DNA of 64,000 nucleotides, taken from assembly GCF_009389715.1 (NCBI RefSeq), contig NW_024068516.1:62001-126000 (forward strand), given 5' to 3'. The DNA comes from Phoenix dactylifera (taxonomy: Eukaryota; Streptophyta; Magnoliopsida; Arecales; Arecaceae). This document shows, piece by piece, positions 48,546 through 60,658 of this stretch (position 1 is the first letter of the stretch; each line of letters starts with the position of its first letter). Position numbers and translations under genes: made by a program. The notes beneath the pieces are model-generated. The model was not told where the DNA came from, ran no database searches, and was given only the letters and a program-made list of their open reading frames with translations.

Positions 48546-51500
48546 TGAATGAATAGATGGATATGGTTTTGCATTTATGTATTATTTCATAGATGTATAT
48601 CGCATTCATGTCTTTATTTATAATTTTTTTTGGTAACTTATTCATTTTCTTGTATGGTGCATCTATCTCTGTTACATTGCTTAATCATAGCTTATTTCTA
48701 AGAGTGAAAAAGGATGTACTGTATGGGTATTCAAGCTAATTGTATATTTTGTTTGTAGAAATACAGGTCGTACACTAATTAAATGATCTATCAAGTTCTT
48801 TCTTTAATGTGCTACTGAATTAAAAATGCAAGACTCTCGAGTAATGAGAGGATGACCTGTCTAGTTGAAATACATACTTGTTCAAAATCAGAGTACTTAT
48901 TTGTAGTTTCTCTTCATTGTCTCCAGTTAATGACTGTTGATCCATTTTGTTCGAGTTCAACAAAGCTACAGTTAATGATGATGAGATGTATATTATTGTT
49001 AAATTACCCATGTGAATGAATGATGCTCCATGTATAGAACATTGTCCTTTTTCTCCTGAAAGTTTGGTTCTCTAGTTTTCTTTTTCAATTTCTGAGTTTC
49101 AGGGTAGAATTAGCTGACAGATTGAGATATCAGCAATGATCTGTAATCTTGGCCAAAGATTTTTAAATGAGTTTTAGTTGTATATAACAATTAGCTAAAC
49201 TACAAGCCAGGATTTAACATCATAAATCTGATGTAGAGCATCACAAGTCCCCCATCTTGTATGATCATTTGTAGTTGTGCTTTACCCTATTATTATTCCT
49301 GCTCGAGAAGGTATACAACATATATTAGTAACCATCGCGAAGAAGCAATTTTTTCAACTATATCCGGAAACAGAAGTTGCAGTAAGGTTTAGAGTAGCTT
49401 CTGCAATTGGAACTTCCTGTATTAATTGTCTATCTATTTCACTCTCTCTAAGTGATTCACTTCAATTTTATGCTGAAAGTCCCGAAGAAAATTGATAAAA
49501 AATAAATTATAATTATCTAAACTTCCAATTTTATTCTTTTATCGTGTAATTTGAAATGTATTCAACTTCTCTTTCTAATATATTTAGAATAAGATATCTT
49601 TTTATTTATTGTATTCACATATAGTGCGGGACAAATAATTGACAGCAAGCAAAATTTGAAGAGAAATTTGAGCCAGAAATTCTGAAGGAATTCAGGAATA
49701 AGTTAAAATACACGTGCAGATGCATGTGTTACTAAAGATTTTGAGATAAAGAAACTAAAATCCAAATTCTAAAAAGATCTAAAAATAATTTAATTTACAA
49801 TTAATATTTTTCAAAAGTATTACAACTCTCTTTCATCTCTTGGTTCATAGTTTCACCTTCATTCCTATTCTCTCGTCTGTTGGTTTGAAAGTTAGCATTA
49901 GTGGGTCTTCCACATATTGTCTCTACTCTTCTTTCTCTTATCATTTAGAATCCATTCTTCTATATGAGTCTAGTATATTTTAAACTTTTCAAGAAAAAAT
50001 CTAAATAGAATTGTTATACAGCAGCTTTAAATCTTTGAACTAGTCTAATTAGGATAATTTTTTTAATTGGAATATTGAACAATTAGGCCACATTTATATA
50101 GTTCAATTTAGAGTTTAAGGATACAGAAGGATGACCGCCCAAGACAAAGCATATAAGAGTTTGATAAATAACTAAAATTAAAAAGTAAGGATTTGACTCG
50201 TCGAGACATAAATTGATAAATAATTCATCGTTTGTCTTTATGCTATAGAAAAATTATGATTAGCCTATGCAAGATGATTTGTAAATTTTACAAAGCACAT
50301 TTATGTGAATTTTTCTAATCAACAACCATTTGAGGGTATCATCCCCCTTGCAACACAGTGAGTGATCGTAGTAACTTTATTCTCCAAATTATTGGCATGT
50401 TGATGTATTATTTATACTTTTTTTCTTTATCATATGATTTTTTTTTTCTTTGAGAAGAAAAAGAGGGAAATCCATTTGCACTATAGTTACCAAAAACCAA
50501 CTATTTAGGAATGCACAATCCAAGACATGAACCCATAGTCTCTTGCTAAGCAGGGTGTGACCATTTATACAAGCCCCGGTTCACCAATGATTCTTCAATT
50601 ATAGTTACATTATCCGAGAATCGTTTAATCATTCACAAATCTTACGATCTATTTGCAAAAAGAAATCCACAATCAAGATCCGGCCATAAAGAACATAGAA
50701 ATGATGCTATGTACTGTTGTTAGTGCTGGTGATTATAGGTGAACTGTTATGTGCATCAGTTTATTTATAATTTATTGTTAATGGAGATCTTCTGACCTCT
50801 AGGTGAATTCTGTTCCTTTGCTAACTGCTGATCAACAGTTAAATGAAATATCTGACATTCATGACCGACAAACATTTAAACATGAGATTCAACTTCTCCG
50901 GATAAAGAACTCAAAAAACTTCCAACTCGTGTACCTCAAACTCTAGTCGTTCATTTCTTGGAACCATGTTTGTGGAGATCAGAATTCAAGCAGCCTCTTA
51001 ACTATTAGAAAGGTAGAATGTATCTAAAAGTTCACCTGAGAGAAGCTTGATAAGATCAATTGAAGCCAAGCTTGTTAGTGATCTATTAGTCCATGGTGAA
51101 TTCAGCCTTTGTGAATCAGCTACTCAGCCAATATAAACTTCAACTTTGGACGGAAAAGAATTCATAGGGACAAGCGACCGAAACCTTTTAAATTAATCAA
51201 ATACAAACATCTACTCTTGGGGTCCCTCAATAAAAAATGGACGCTGACTGCAGCAAGAAGTTCAATTTACCTCCGTTCAAGCTATTCACTTGAGCCAAAA
51301 AGTTAGGAAACCAAAGAATATCTTAATAGAAACCAGAAAAACCTATAGAATTAGGTTCATATAAGGGCTGAAGAAGAAGAAACTTATGCCGAATGGCCTA
51401 GAGTAGAAGACACTCCTCTTTGAGTATAAAAGTCTCTTAACTGCTAGCCAGGTCTCAGAGCTTGACATTATACTGATTTCCTGTCAAAGGTTTCAGCAGT

Positions 51501-51960
51501 GAAGATGTTTTTCTTGCAAAAATTCAAGGAAACCAAAACTTGCCTGCTTCAAGGCCCAAAGAAGAGAAGCGAATGTAGAGTCGGTTAGTAGTTTAGTATT
51601 AAATGAATACCCAGTTTAATAATTAATATTTCTCTTATTTAGGTATAATTTACAACATTACTCTTCAAGGCCATATGCTGAGATTCCAGTTCCTTTCAAC
51701 TAAATCATAAATGATTATGGGGTGCCTCACTGGGGGATTCGTGCTAAGCACACCAAACAGACTGGCTTTTGACCAAGTTATCCTTGGCTTGAGACACAGC
51801 AACAAGACTGGAGTAATAAATGCCTTTTAGCTAGAAAAAAGTCTTAGTTTTTCCCCCCCTTTTTGGGGCCCCTTTTTTTAAGGTGTTTAAAGCAATGGTT
51901 AAGGATTAAGTGTATGCTTTTTTTACGTTGAGTGGATTGTAGTTGGTCTATAGATGTACA
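48546..51960. other. Pol I subunit 3' UTR and intergenic DNA
   Basis: The first few hundred bases (T-rich, with ATTTATAATTTTTTTTGG near 48616) are the probable 3' UTR. The rest, to 51960, is AT-rich without any recognised gene, RNA or transposon domain. Confidence 0.5.
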
Positions 51961-51961
51961 G

Positions 51962-52115
51962 GTAAGGTGGGTGGGGGGGGGGGGGGGGGGTTCTCCTCCC
52001 TTTACGCACTCCCTCCTATGTTTCATCATCTTATTGAGGCTTTAGCTCAATTTGGGGGGGGGGGGGGGGGGGGCTCCTCCCTTACGCATCTTCCTCCTAT
52101 GTTTCATCAGAACAT
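51962..52115. repeat. short duplication with two long poly-G tracts
   Basis: G18 at 51973-51990 and G20 at 52054-52073 are each followed by similar sequence: (G)CTCCTCCC, TTACGCA, then CCTCCTATGTTTCATCA. The units lie about 83 bases apart. Confidence 0.85.
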
Positions 52116-52119
52116 CTTT

Positions 52120-54444
52120 CCATTTGTAGACATCGTTTTTTAATTTTCCATATCTTAAGTTCCTGAAATTAATTTCAGATCATACAAAACAGAAGAACTC
52201 TTTTTTTTTTTTTCTGTGTCCCTCATTCACAACGTATGAACACCCACCCAAGACACATCCTGGATATCTTGACCAAACAATTGAATTATTTCTCCTAATC
52301 AAATTGCTCTTCTTAACTTGTCTATGACAATCTAAAAATCACAAGGCCTTAAATAGCACAGTGAGTTCAGCACAAGTACGCTACCAGATCTGAACATTTC
52401 TACTTATGAAAGAAAAAGCTGAACATCCAGCAAAAGAACTTCATTCCTTTGCCATGAAGAGATTTTGGTCAAGAATGTTTGATGCTACATCTCATAGTAA
52501 GAGTATAGCAAGCCAGTAAAGACTGTACTCATCAAAACAACTTTCAAAGGATCAGCATGATATCAGAACAAATTCATGTTGAAAACAAAAGGTAGAAAAG
52601 ATTCTTTAATAAAAACCTAACAAGAAAAGATAGTCCAATACATCCGAAGAATTGGGGATATCTTCGCACGCAGTGTCCAGTCGGATAATTGAAGCAACGT
52701 TCCTTCAACAGGGTTGAAGTCAAAATTTCAATATTATATTCTTAAATAAAGTGGGCTGAACAGAAATCAATATCTGCAGCTTTGCACGTGAAAAATGCCC
52801 GTGCTGCAGAAGCTGCTAGACATGCAGCTGTGTTGGCATTTAAAAAATCAAAAGCAACAAAATCTACAAAACCAAATCATAGAGTTTCATTTGGAGGGAA
52901 GAACTAATGTTGGTACCTATTGAATGGATGTATCTCGAATTCTGCAGTTGTGTCAGGAAAAAAGTAACTCACTAAATACTCATAAAAATTTCAAGTGGTT
53001 GGTTATGATAGACTAGCGAATCAATGGAAGCTCACACAGAAAAGATAAACTAATTATAGCTAACATCAATTATGTAGTAATGGTATCAGCGCACACAACC
53101 TTATAGATAACAAAAAACTGCAGCTACTGTTGTAGATGTTTTAAGTACTTCATATATTTGACATGAACAGATAAAAGGGCATATAAAAGAGCATTGATCA
53201 GCAGCACTACTCCGATGAATGGACCCAGACGTGTACAAACATCCTAATATGCACATACTCAGAGGTTTATATATGCATTTATGCAAAAAAAAAAAAAAAA
53301 AATCTTACCAGACATTCACTATGTATTTGCAGCTACAGTAAATAATAACACTAACAGTGATAATTTTGCTTTGCAATTGAATAGTTAGTTACAAAGGTGT
53401 CCAGTCATGAAAAGATATTATTTATGAAAAATAAGCTTGTAGAATGGATATTAAAAAAAAATAAATTGATCATGAATTGTGCATGGAGAGCCAATCATGC
53501 TGTCTTTCCAATGAATTCTCATGTATACTGAGTTCTCATGCATAATCTCATATTTATTTAATTCTTGAAAGCATAGAAATGTTGGCAGTATCTGACTACC
53601 CTTTGTGCTTATCCAGATGGTGATCTAATGTTTAAATCTTCTATACTTGACAGAAGTATTAATCCTTTTCCCAGAAGCAGCAAAAACTATAATAAATGAA
53701 ATAGAAGAAAAGGAGGAAACATTTCGATCACTCCTTAATCCTTGACAAGTTGATAGGTAGATATGAGAATAATGATAAAATGAAAAGAATATTGTACTCG
53801 AAGAACTCTTTATGTAGTAGTCCCCCAAGAGAAGAAAGGCCCCTGGGAGAGAGAGAGAGAATAGGAACATCTAATAGAATACAAGACAATATCCATAGTT
53901 TCAGTCTAATTCTCGAACACCCTTCAACAGTATTCTGTCCAAGCCTCGAATAAAATTGCCTGATTTACTGAAATCCTGCATAGATTTAACCTTCGTATCA
54001 GTAGCCACTAGCCAAAAATACCCATGAATCACAACTGGACAATGTTAAAAAGAATAGGATCTTAATAGACCAGACTCAGACATTCAAATCAGCCATTTAA
54101 TCACAGTGAAACAGCCAAAGGTCTAAAAGCTCCTCTTCTCTCAAGCACCTCGCGCATTTGTATCAATGTTGATGCCCTAGTGGTAGATAGGATCCGCACC
54201 ACAATAATGATCTACTCAAAAGACTTAGATCATGTGTTAATAACTAGGTTCAGCACTTAGGTTGCTTTCCTATTCATGTGCAATTCAGAGACCTTCAAAG
54301 ATAGAGAACCCGAAAAAACTATCACAAAGACCTATCTCACAACTAAAAATTCTACCAAATAAGGAAATTGGAACTTAAGGTTAGTTTCACTATGACATGA
54401 AAGCGCATGAGATGTTTTACCTAGCATAGCGAGAGATCCAAACC
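52120..54444. other. intergenic, no feature recognised
   Basis: AT-rich DNA with a poly-A run at 53285-53302 that could be a retroposon tail but lacks a recognisable body. Confidence 0.4.
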
Positions 54445-54770
54445 CAAGATATGCCGAACTGCCTGGCACATTCTATACCGAACTGAACTGCCTGGTTCAC
54501 CTTGTACAGAACCGAACTAGAGGGGACCGGATCGGTTTGGTCCTAAATTTCGAAATCCTCCCCGAAGCACCCTGAACCGCTCCAAATCAGGTAGTTCGAA
54601 GCGGAACCGGTGCGAACCGCTCGGTTCACATCGGTCTGAACCAGTTTGGGCCCTCACCTTTTTAAAAGGCTCGAATTATGGTCTATAGAATCGGAGTGAA
54701 CCGCCTGGTTCACCCCGTACCGAACTGGTAGCCGACCGGCACGGGTCCTAGTACCGGTTTGGCGGATCTT
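54445..54770. mobile_element. GTACCG/GAACCG-rich non-autonomous Mutator-like element, 326 bp
   Basis: The ends are inverted: CAAGATATGCCGAACTG at left and, on the other strand, AAGATCCGCCAAACCGG at right. A 9-bp direct repeat with one mismatch flanks it: ATCCAAACC (54436-54444) and ATCCAAAAC (54771-54779). The interior is CG-rich with many CGGTTC, GAACCG and GTACCG words (for example GCGAACCGCTCGGTTCAC). No coding potential. It shares end sequence and target length with 43704-44286. Confidence 0.7.
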
Positions 54771-57270
54771 ATCCAAAACTAATCATTTGCAAGAGCATCC
54801 ACCAGCTATACCTTAAGTTATATCCAAACACAAATAAGTTATATCTCGACTTAGCCAACCTTGTTCTGGAACCAGCTATACCATCAAGGATAACAAAAAA
54901 ATAATCAGAACTGCTTATCTGGTTTCCAAACTAGGTTTTAAGAAATGGCACCACTAACATTTGAACCCAAAACCTCCATCCATATGGATGATGGTTGTTA
55001 GCATTGGGTTATATACCAGTTCAAAATATAGTCTATAATTACCTGGACTTTTTTGTACTTGTTCATGCATCTTAATAGATACTAGTTTCATCCTAAAATT
55101 ATCAAAACTACACACACAAAGTTACCGTATAACAAAATATACTCAAAAATGGTGTTTCATAACTTCCCTTTGATCTTTCTATTTTGTTCCGAAAAAGTTT
55201 CGCCTGACATGTTTAACAAATACCCTGAATCTCACGCCAAACTACACTCCGACCAAAACTCCACAAACTCAAGCATATTGAAAGGCAAGTATTCCAATTT
55301 TAATTGAACAAGCAAAAGTACCAAGATTCTATGATCCCTAACCTTCACCTCTCTCTTCCCCACCCTACAAGAGTTCTTTATCATGCACAATTAGAATTTG
55401 CTGTACCCCTCCAATTTAAAACTTCTAAAACTTAAGGGTGATCCAAGCCTATAATTTTTCTGAATTCTAAGAATTGATTTGTGAACATCCCTTATTGATA
55501 TAACAATTACCCAAAAGACACAATCCTAGAAGCATTTTCTTATACAATCGAATCCCTAAGTTTCGAATAACAAAATTAGAAAGCATTCGTAGGTTTCTAT
55601 TTATGCTGAAGTGGCAGTTGCTTCTCTGATCTTTACCATTGGTTATCTAAGATCACAAGATCTCTTGACCTAAGATCATAAATGGTAACACTTCTTACCA
55701 ACTCGTGCACGCTCTCTTGGAATATGCAATTCTTCCTATTTCGTCATTGTTTTCCTCCTACAATCAATGAGGTCTTGTTTTAGTAATCGTCCCCAAAAGA
55801 ATTGCTCAAGCACCCATTGTATCTACACTATTCTATCAATTAGAAGAATTTTTTCTACTTGTTCAAGAGCCATAAACTTGTAACCAATTCAATGATTCAG
55901 CCCCTATCCCCTTCAATCTTTCACAACCTCAACATCCGATTCCCTATTATGAGAACCAATGACTATCTCATATTTTGTTTGTGAGCATGATCTGAAAAAA
56001 AAGGAGAAAAGCTGATAAATTTATTTCATCTCATCCATACAATAGCAAGTTAGGAGTTTCACACTTTATTTAAATATTGAAAAGCATATAAAAGTTCATT
56101 GGTACGAGGCTACATGAAAACAACATTGTCAATGTGCATAATGTCAGCCAAAGCAATAACTCATGGATAGCCTATGTAAGCTAGACTCTCACGTCTAGCT
56201 CAAAGAATCTGTGTCAGGTATATATCAGCAAATTGGAGACACACTAGACACAGGTTCTTATCGAGTTCCTTTTACAAAATGCTATAAACTAGGATCCTTT
56301 CAACAATAAGTTTCAGTGACTTCGATGGTGATAGAGATGGGCTTTTATTATTTTTTAGAACATAGTGTGTTGGTATTCAAATAACTATGCAAAATATCAT
56401 GGTTCTTGCAGCAGTAAACTAATTTTGGAAATTATAAGCTAAAAAACACCCCCCTGGCATCTTTGACGAAAACCCTGAATCTCGATCCAAACCAGTGAAA
56501 CCAAAACTTCACAAACTCAAGCATATCCAAAAGCAGGTATTCCAATTTTAGTTGAACAAGCCAAAACCACCAGGATTATATGATCCCTAACTTTCACCTC
56601 TCCTCCCCAACCTGCAAGAGCAGCTTATCATGTATGATTACAATTTGCTGTACCCCTATAACTTAAAACTTCTAAAACTTAGGGTAATCCAAGTCCATGG
56701 TTTTTTCTGAATTCTAAGAACTGATTTATGAACATCCCTTAGTTGATGAAACAATTACCCAGAAGATGCAACCTAGAAGCATTTCCTTAAACAATCAAGT
56801 CACTACCAACCTATTGGCCCTTCTAAGTTTCCAGTCAACAAAATTAGAAAGCATCCACATGTTTTTATTTAAGCTCAAGTGGCAGTTGCTTCTCTGATCC
56901 TTACCATTGGCTACCTGAGATCACATGATTTCTTGACTTAAGATTATAAATTGTTAACACTTCTAAGCAAAGCATCCTTCCTTTCTTAGAATATACAATT
57001 CTTCCCATTTCATGTTGCTTTCTTCTGACACCCAATAAGAACTTGTTTTAGTAATCATCCCCAAAAGAATTCCTAACGCACACAATATATAGCCACATTA
57101 TTTTATCAATTAGAAGAATTTCTTTCCTTTGTTCAAGAACCATAAACTCGTAACCAGTTCAATGAATTCAGCTCATATCCCCCTTCAATCTTTCGAAACC
57201 TAAAACATCCAAATATCATATTATGAGAAACAATGCCCCATCTCATATTTTTCTTTGCAACATAATCTCG

Positions 57271-57272
<2 letters not shown>

Positions 57273-57308
<36 letters not shown>

Positions 57309-57309
57309 C

Positions 57310-57365
<56 letters not shown>
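57273..57365. repeat. compound (CA)n(GA)n microsatellite
   Basis: A CA run to 57308 is followed by GA repeats to about 57365, with one GG interruption. Confidence 0.95.
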
Positions 57366-57368
<3 letters not shown>

Positions 57369-58957
57369 TGATCAAATTAGTTTTTCTCATCCATATAGCA
57401 GCGAGTGAGGCTTTTTTTAAACTTTCATTAAATATTGAAAAATATATAAAAATTCATTGTTCTAAGGCTACATAAAGACAAAATTGTCAATTCGCATAAT
57501 GTTAACTAAAGCAATAGTTCATGCATAGCCTATGTAACCTAGATTCTCATGTCTAGCTCAAAGAATTTGTGACGGATATGTATCAGCAAATCAGAGACAC
57601 GTCAGATACTTGGGTTCTTATTGAGCTCTTTGCTTGCAACTTTTACAAATTTCCATAAAGTAGGAAATTTTCAATAATTAGTGGATGTGACTGTAATCAT
57701 GATAGAAGTGGGCTTTTATTGTTTTTAGAACATAGTCTGTAGGCATCCAAATACCTATGCAAAATATCATGGTTCTTGTCACGTTGAACTACGCAAAATA
57801 CCTATTTGTTTTTAGAACATAGTCTGTAGGTATCCAAATACCTATGCAAAATATCATGGTTCTTGTCGCGTTGAACTAATTTTGGAAATCATATGCACAA
57901 AAAGAAAAAGAGTTTCCCTTGACATGTTTGATGAAAACCCTGAATCTCAAGCCAAACTACACGCAAACCAAACTCCACAAACTCAAGCATATCCAAAAGC
58001 AATATTCCAATTTTAATTGAACAAGCCAAAACCGCCAGGATTATATGATCCCTAACCTTCATCTCTCTCCTCCCTACCCTGCAAGAGCACATCATGCACA
58101 ATCAGAATTTGCTGTACCCTTACAACTTAAAACCCTAAAACTTGAGGATAATACAAGCCTATGATTTTTCTGAATTCTAAGAATTGGTTTGTGACCATCC
58201 CTAAGTGGATGAAACAATTAACCAAAAGACAATCCTAGAAGCATTTCCATATACAATTGAGTCCCAACCATCCTGTTGGCCCTTCTAAGTTTCCAATCAA
58301 CAAAACTAGAAAGCATTCATAGGTTTTTATTTATGCTAAACTGACAGTGGCTTCACTGATCTTTACTATTGCCTATCTAAGATCAGAAGATTTCTTGACC
58401 TAAGACTATAAATAGTAACCACTTCTTACCAAAAGCATCCATGCTTTCTTTGAATATACAATTCTTCCCATTTCATAGTTGCTTTCTTCCGACACCCAAT
58501 GCTGCCTTGTTTTAGTAAATGTCCCAAAATGAATTGCTAAAGAACACAATATATAGCTAATTTATTTTATCAATTAGAAGAATATTTTTTTCTATTGTTC
58601 GAGAACCATAACCTTGCAGCCAGTTCAATGATTCAGCACATATCCCCTTCAATCCTTCACAACCTTAACATCCAATACCCTATTATGACAAGCAACGACT
58701 CTCATATTATGCTTTTGCAACATGATCTCCAACAAAAAAAAAAGGAAGAGAAAGAGAGAGAGAGAGCATATGATAAAACTAGTTTCTCTCATCCATATAT
58801 TAGCAACTTAGCATTTTCAAACTTTCTTTAAATATTGAAAAGTATACAAAAGTTCATTTGTTCTAAGGCTACATAAAAACAATATTGTCAATCTGCATAA
58901 TGTCAGCAAAAGCAATAATTCATGCATAGCCTATGTAACCTGGACTCTCATGTCTAG

Positions 58958-59995
58958 TAGGCCTGCTAACGAGCCGAGGCTCGGGCTCGTTTCGTTTCAC
59001 AGAAGTTCGAGCTCAGGCTTGGGCTCGGTACCGAGCTCTGTATTGGGCTCGAGCTCGGGCTTGCTTGGCAAAGCAAAAGCTCGAGCTTGAGCTCGAGCTC
59101 GAGCTCGCCCGAGCTCGGAGTGTCTTTCTTTTCTTTGTGACATTCTATCAAGCATCTAACACTCACATACCTTTACTTGCGGCTCCCATGGAAGACCGGC
59201 CGACCGCGCCGGAGGATAAGGCTGTCCGTCGTCCAACGCCGGAGAAGAGAAAGGGAAGGTTGTCCGTCGTCCAGCGCCGGAGAAGAGCGCCACCAGTTCC
59301 GGAGGAGAGAAGCCGGGTGCTTTTTATTCTTCCCGAGGCCTCCTCTTCGTCAAGCCCCAAGCCCGCCCGCCGACGGTGCGAAGCGCCATTGCAAGCCTCT
59401 CTGTGCCTAGCATCGAACCACGACCGCCGACGCTCGGAGCCTTCTTGAGAACCCGTGCTTGGAGCTCGGCCTGAGTTGCTTTCTTGAGAACCCACCTCGC
59501 CGGTCCTGCAGTCGCCGGTGGTTGCCGGTGCCGTCTCCAAATGCCTTCTTCTACCTACGCCCTTCTCTCAATCTCTCTCTCTCCCTCTGAGTATCCCACC
59601 CATTTCTGACATAGAGGACATGGGCTTAGCCTCTCCTCGAGACAGACCACTGAGCTTAGTCTCGAGACCATCAACTCCCAGCTGTTCCCACCCACTTCTG
59701 ATACAAGAGAAGTGACATTCCCCTACAAGTGTTGTCAGGCCATCTCTTCCGCTGCCACATCACATCATTCTGAAGGATCCGAGAGAGATCCAAATATTTG
59801 AAAAAAAAATTTGGTCGTGTTAAGTCACAAGCTCTGTTTGGGCTCGTGAGCTGCTCGGGTTCGAGCTCGGATTTAAACGGGCCTCATTTTGGGCTCAGGC
59901 TCGGGCTCGTTTAACTAACGAGCCGAGCTTTTGCCGAGCTCAAGCCGAGCTTTTACCGAGCCGAGCCCAAGCAGCTCGGCTCGTTAACAGGCCTA
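58958..59995. mobile_element. non-autonomous hAT-type element, 1038 bp, with gene-like GC-rich interior
   Basis: A perfect 8-bp target duplication ATGTCTAG lies at 58950-58957 and 59996-60003. The inverted ends start TAGGCCTGCTAACGAGCC on the left and TAGGCCTGTTAACGAGCC on the right (read inward), with one mismatch in 21 bases. Both end regions are filled with GAGCTCGAGC and GGGCTCG words that can pair within and between ends. The interior, about 59140-59760, is strikingly GC-rich. It includes repeated CGCCGGAGAAGAG and GTCCGTCGTCCA units, CTTCTTGAGAACCC twice and CT-rich runs, with open frames on both strands. No transposase is present. It sits inside the third tandem unit, so it is younger than the triplication. 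Confidence 0.88.
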
Positions 59996-60215
59996 ATGTC
60001 TAGTTCAAAGAATCTGTGTCAAACATGTATCAGCAAATTGGATACACATTGGACACATGGGTTCTTATCAAGTTCTTTTCTTGCAACTTCTCGCAACTGT
60101 GATTGTGATACATGTGGGTTTTTATTGTTTTTAGAACATAATGTGTAGGTATTCAAATAATTATGCAAAATATCATGGTTCTTGTAACTCTGAACTAATT
60201 TTAGAAATTATATGA

Positions 60216-60658
60216 CAGACATGTATATCGAACTGCCTTAGCCTATAACATCTTTTCATTTTTTCCATTATACAATATTTAAAAAACTTTAAACATATTT
60301 AATTTAGTTTTTTTTTTTTTTTTTGCATGTCCTTGTATTCTGATTGTTTTTTCTCTTGCCAAGTTTGACACATGTCCAAATCTGATCTCAACGTCCATGT
60401 CCACGCGACACCATACATAGCCTTATCCAGACATATCGAACGCAAGCAATCCTTGTTTAACACATCATAAGATATGATCATCTCAAGTTATAACTTACAT
60501 CTACAGTAATTGAAGAAGTCCACATGGTGAATTCAGAGAAAGCCACATGAAGTATAGCCTACCAATAATACCTCCCCAGCTGTACAGAAGAAACCTCAAC
60601 AACAAAGGTGACGATCAATGCTTTAGAAATGCCAATGGTTAGTCTCAAGGACAAAATC
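60216..60658. other. probable 3' region of the trihelix gene
   Basis: AT-rich sequence with a T-run at 60307-60324 and no feature of its own. It follows the trihelix stop codon on the minus strand and probably includes the 3' UTR. Confidence 0.4.

Larger units (their letters stand above)
55188..60215. repeat. three tandem diverged copies of a 1.2-1.5 kb unit
   Basis: The landmark ACCCTGAATCTC recurs at about 55222, 56472 and 57937. Each is followed in the same order by CACAAACTCAAGCATAT, GGAT or AGAT..TATGATCCCTAAC, TTGCTGTACCC, ATTCTAAGAA, TAGAAGCATTT, a GA-rich spot, CATCCATA, GGCTACATRAAAACAA and CAAAATATCATGGTTCTTG. Unit 1 is about 55188-56440, unit 2 about 56440-57900 and unit 3 runs from 57900 to 58957, resuming at 60004-60215 after the hAT insertion. 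Unit 2 is longer through microsatellite expansion (57273-57365) and an 87-bp internal duplication (GTTTTTAGAACATAGTCTGT at about 57721 and 57808). No coding frame is shared by the units. Identity looks like 80-90% by eye. Confidence 0.88.

Noticed and set aside
57133-57408. Open frames with Ser/Leu or Arg/Glu runs over the CA/GA microsatellite
   Set aside because: Produced by the dinucleotide repeats.
59065-59540. 127- and 125-codon frames on opposite strands at the same place
   Set aside because: Lie in the cargo of a hAT-type element; high GC explains the lack of stops. Captured exon possible but not a gene as it stands.
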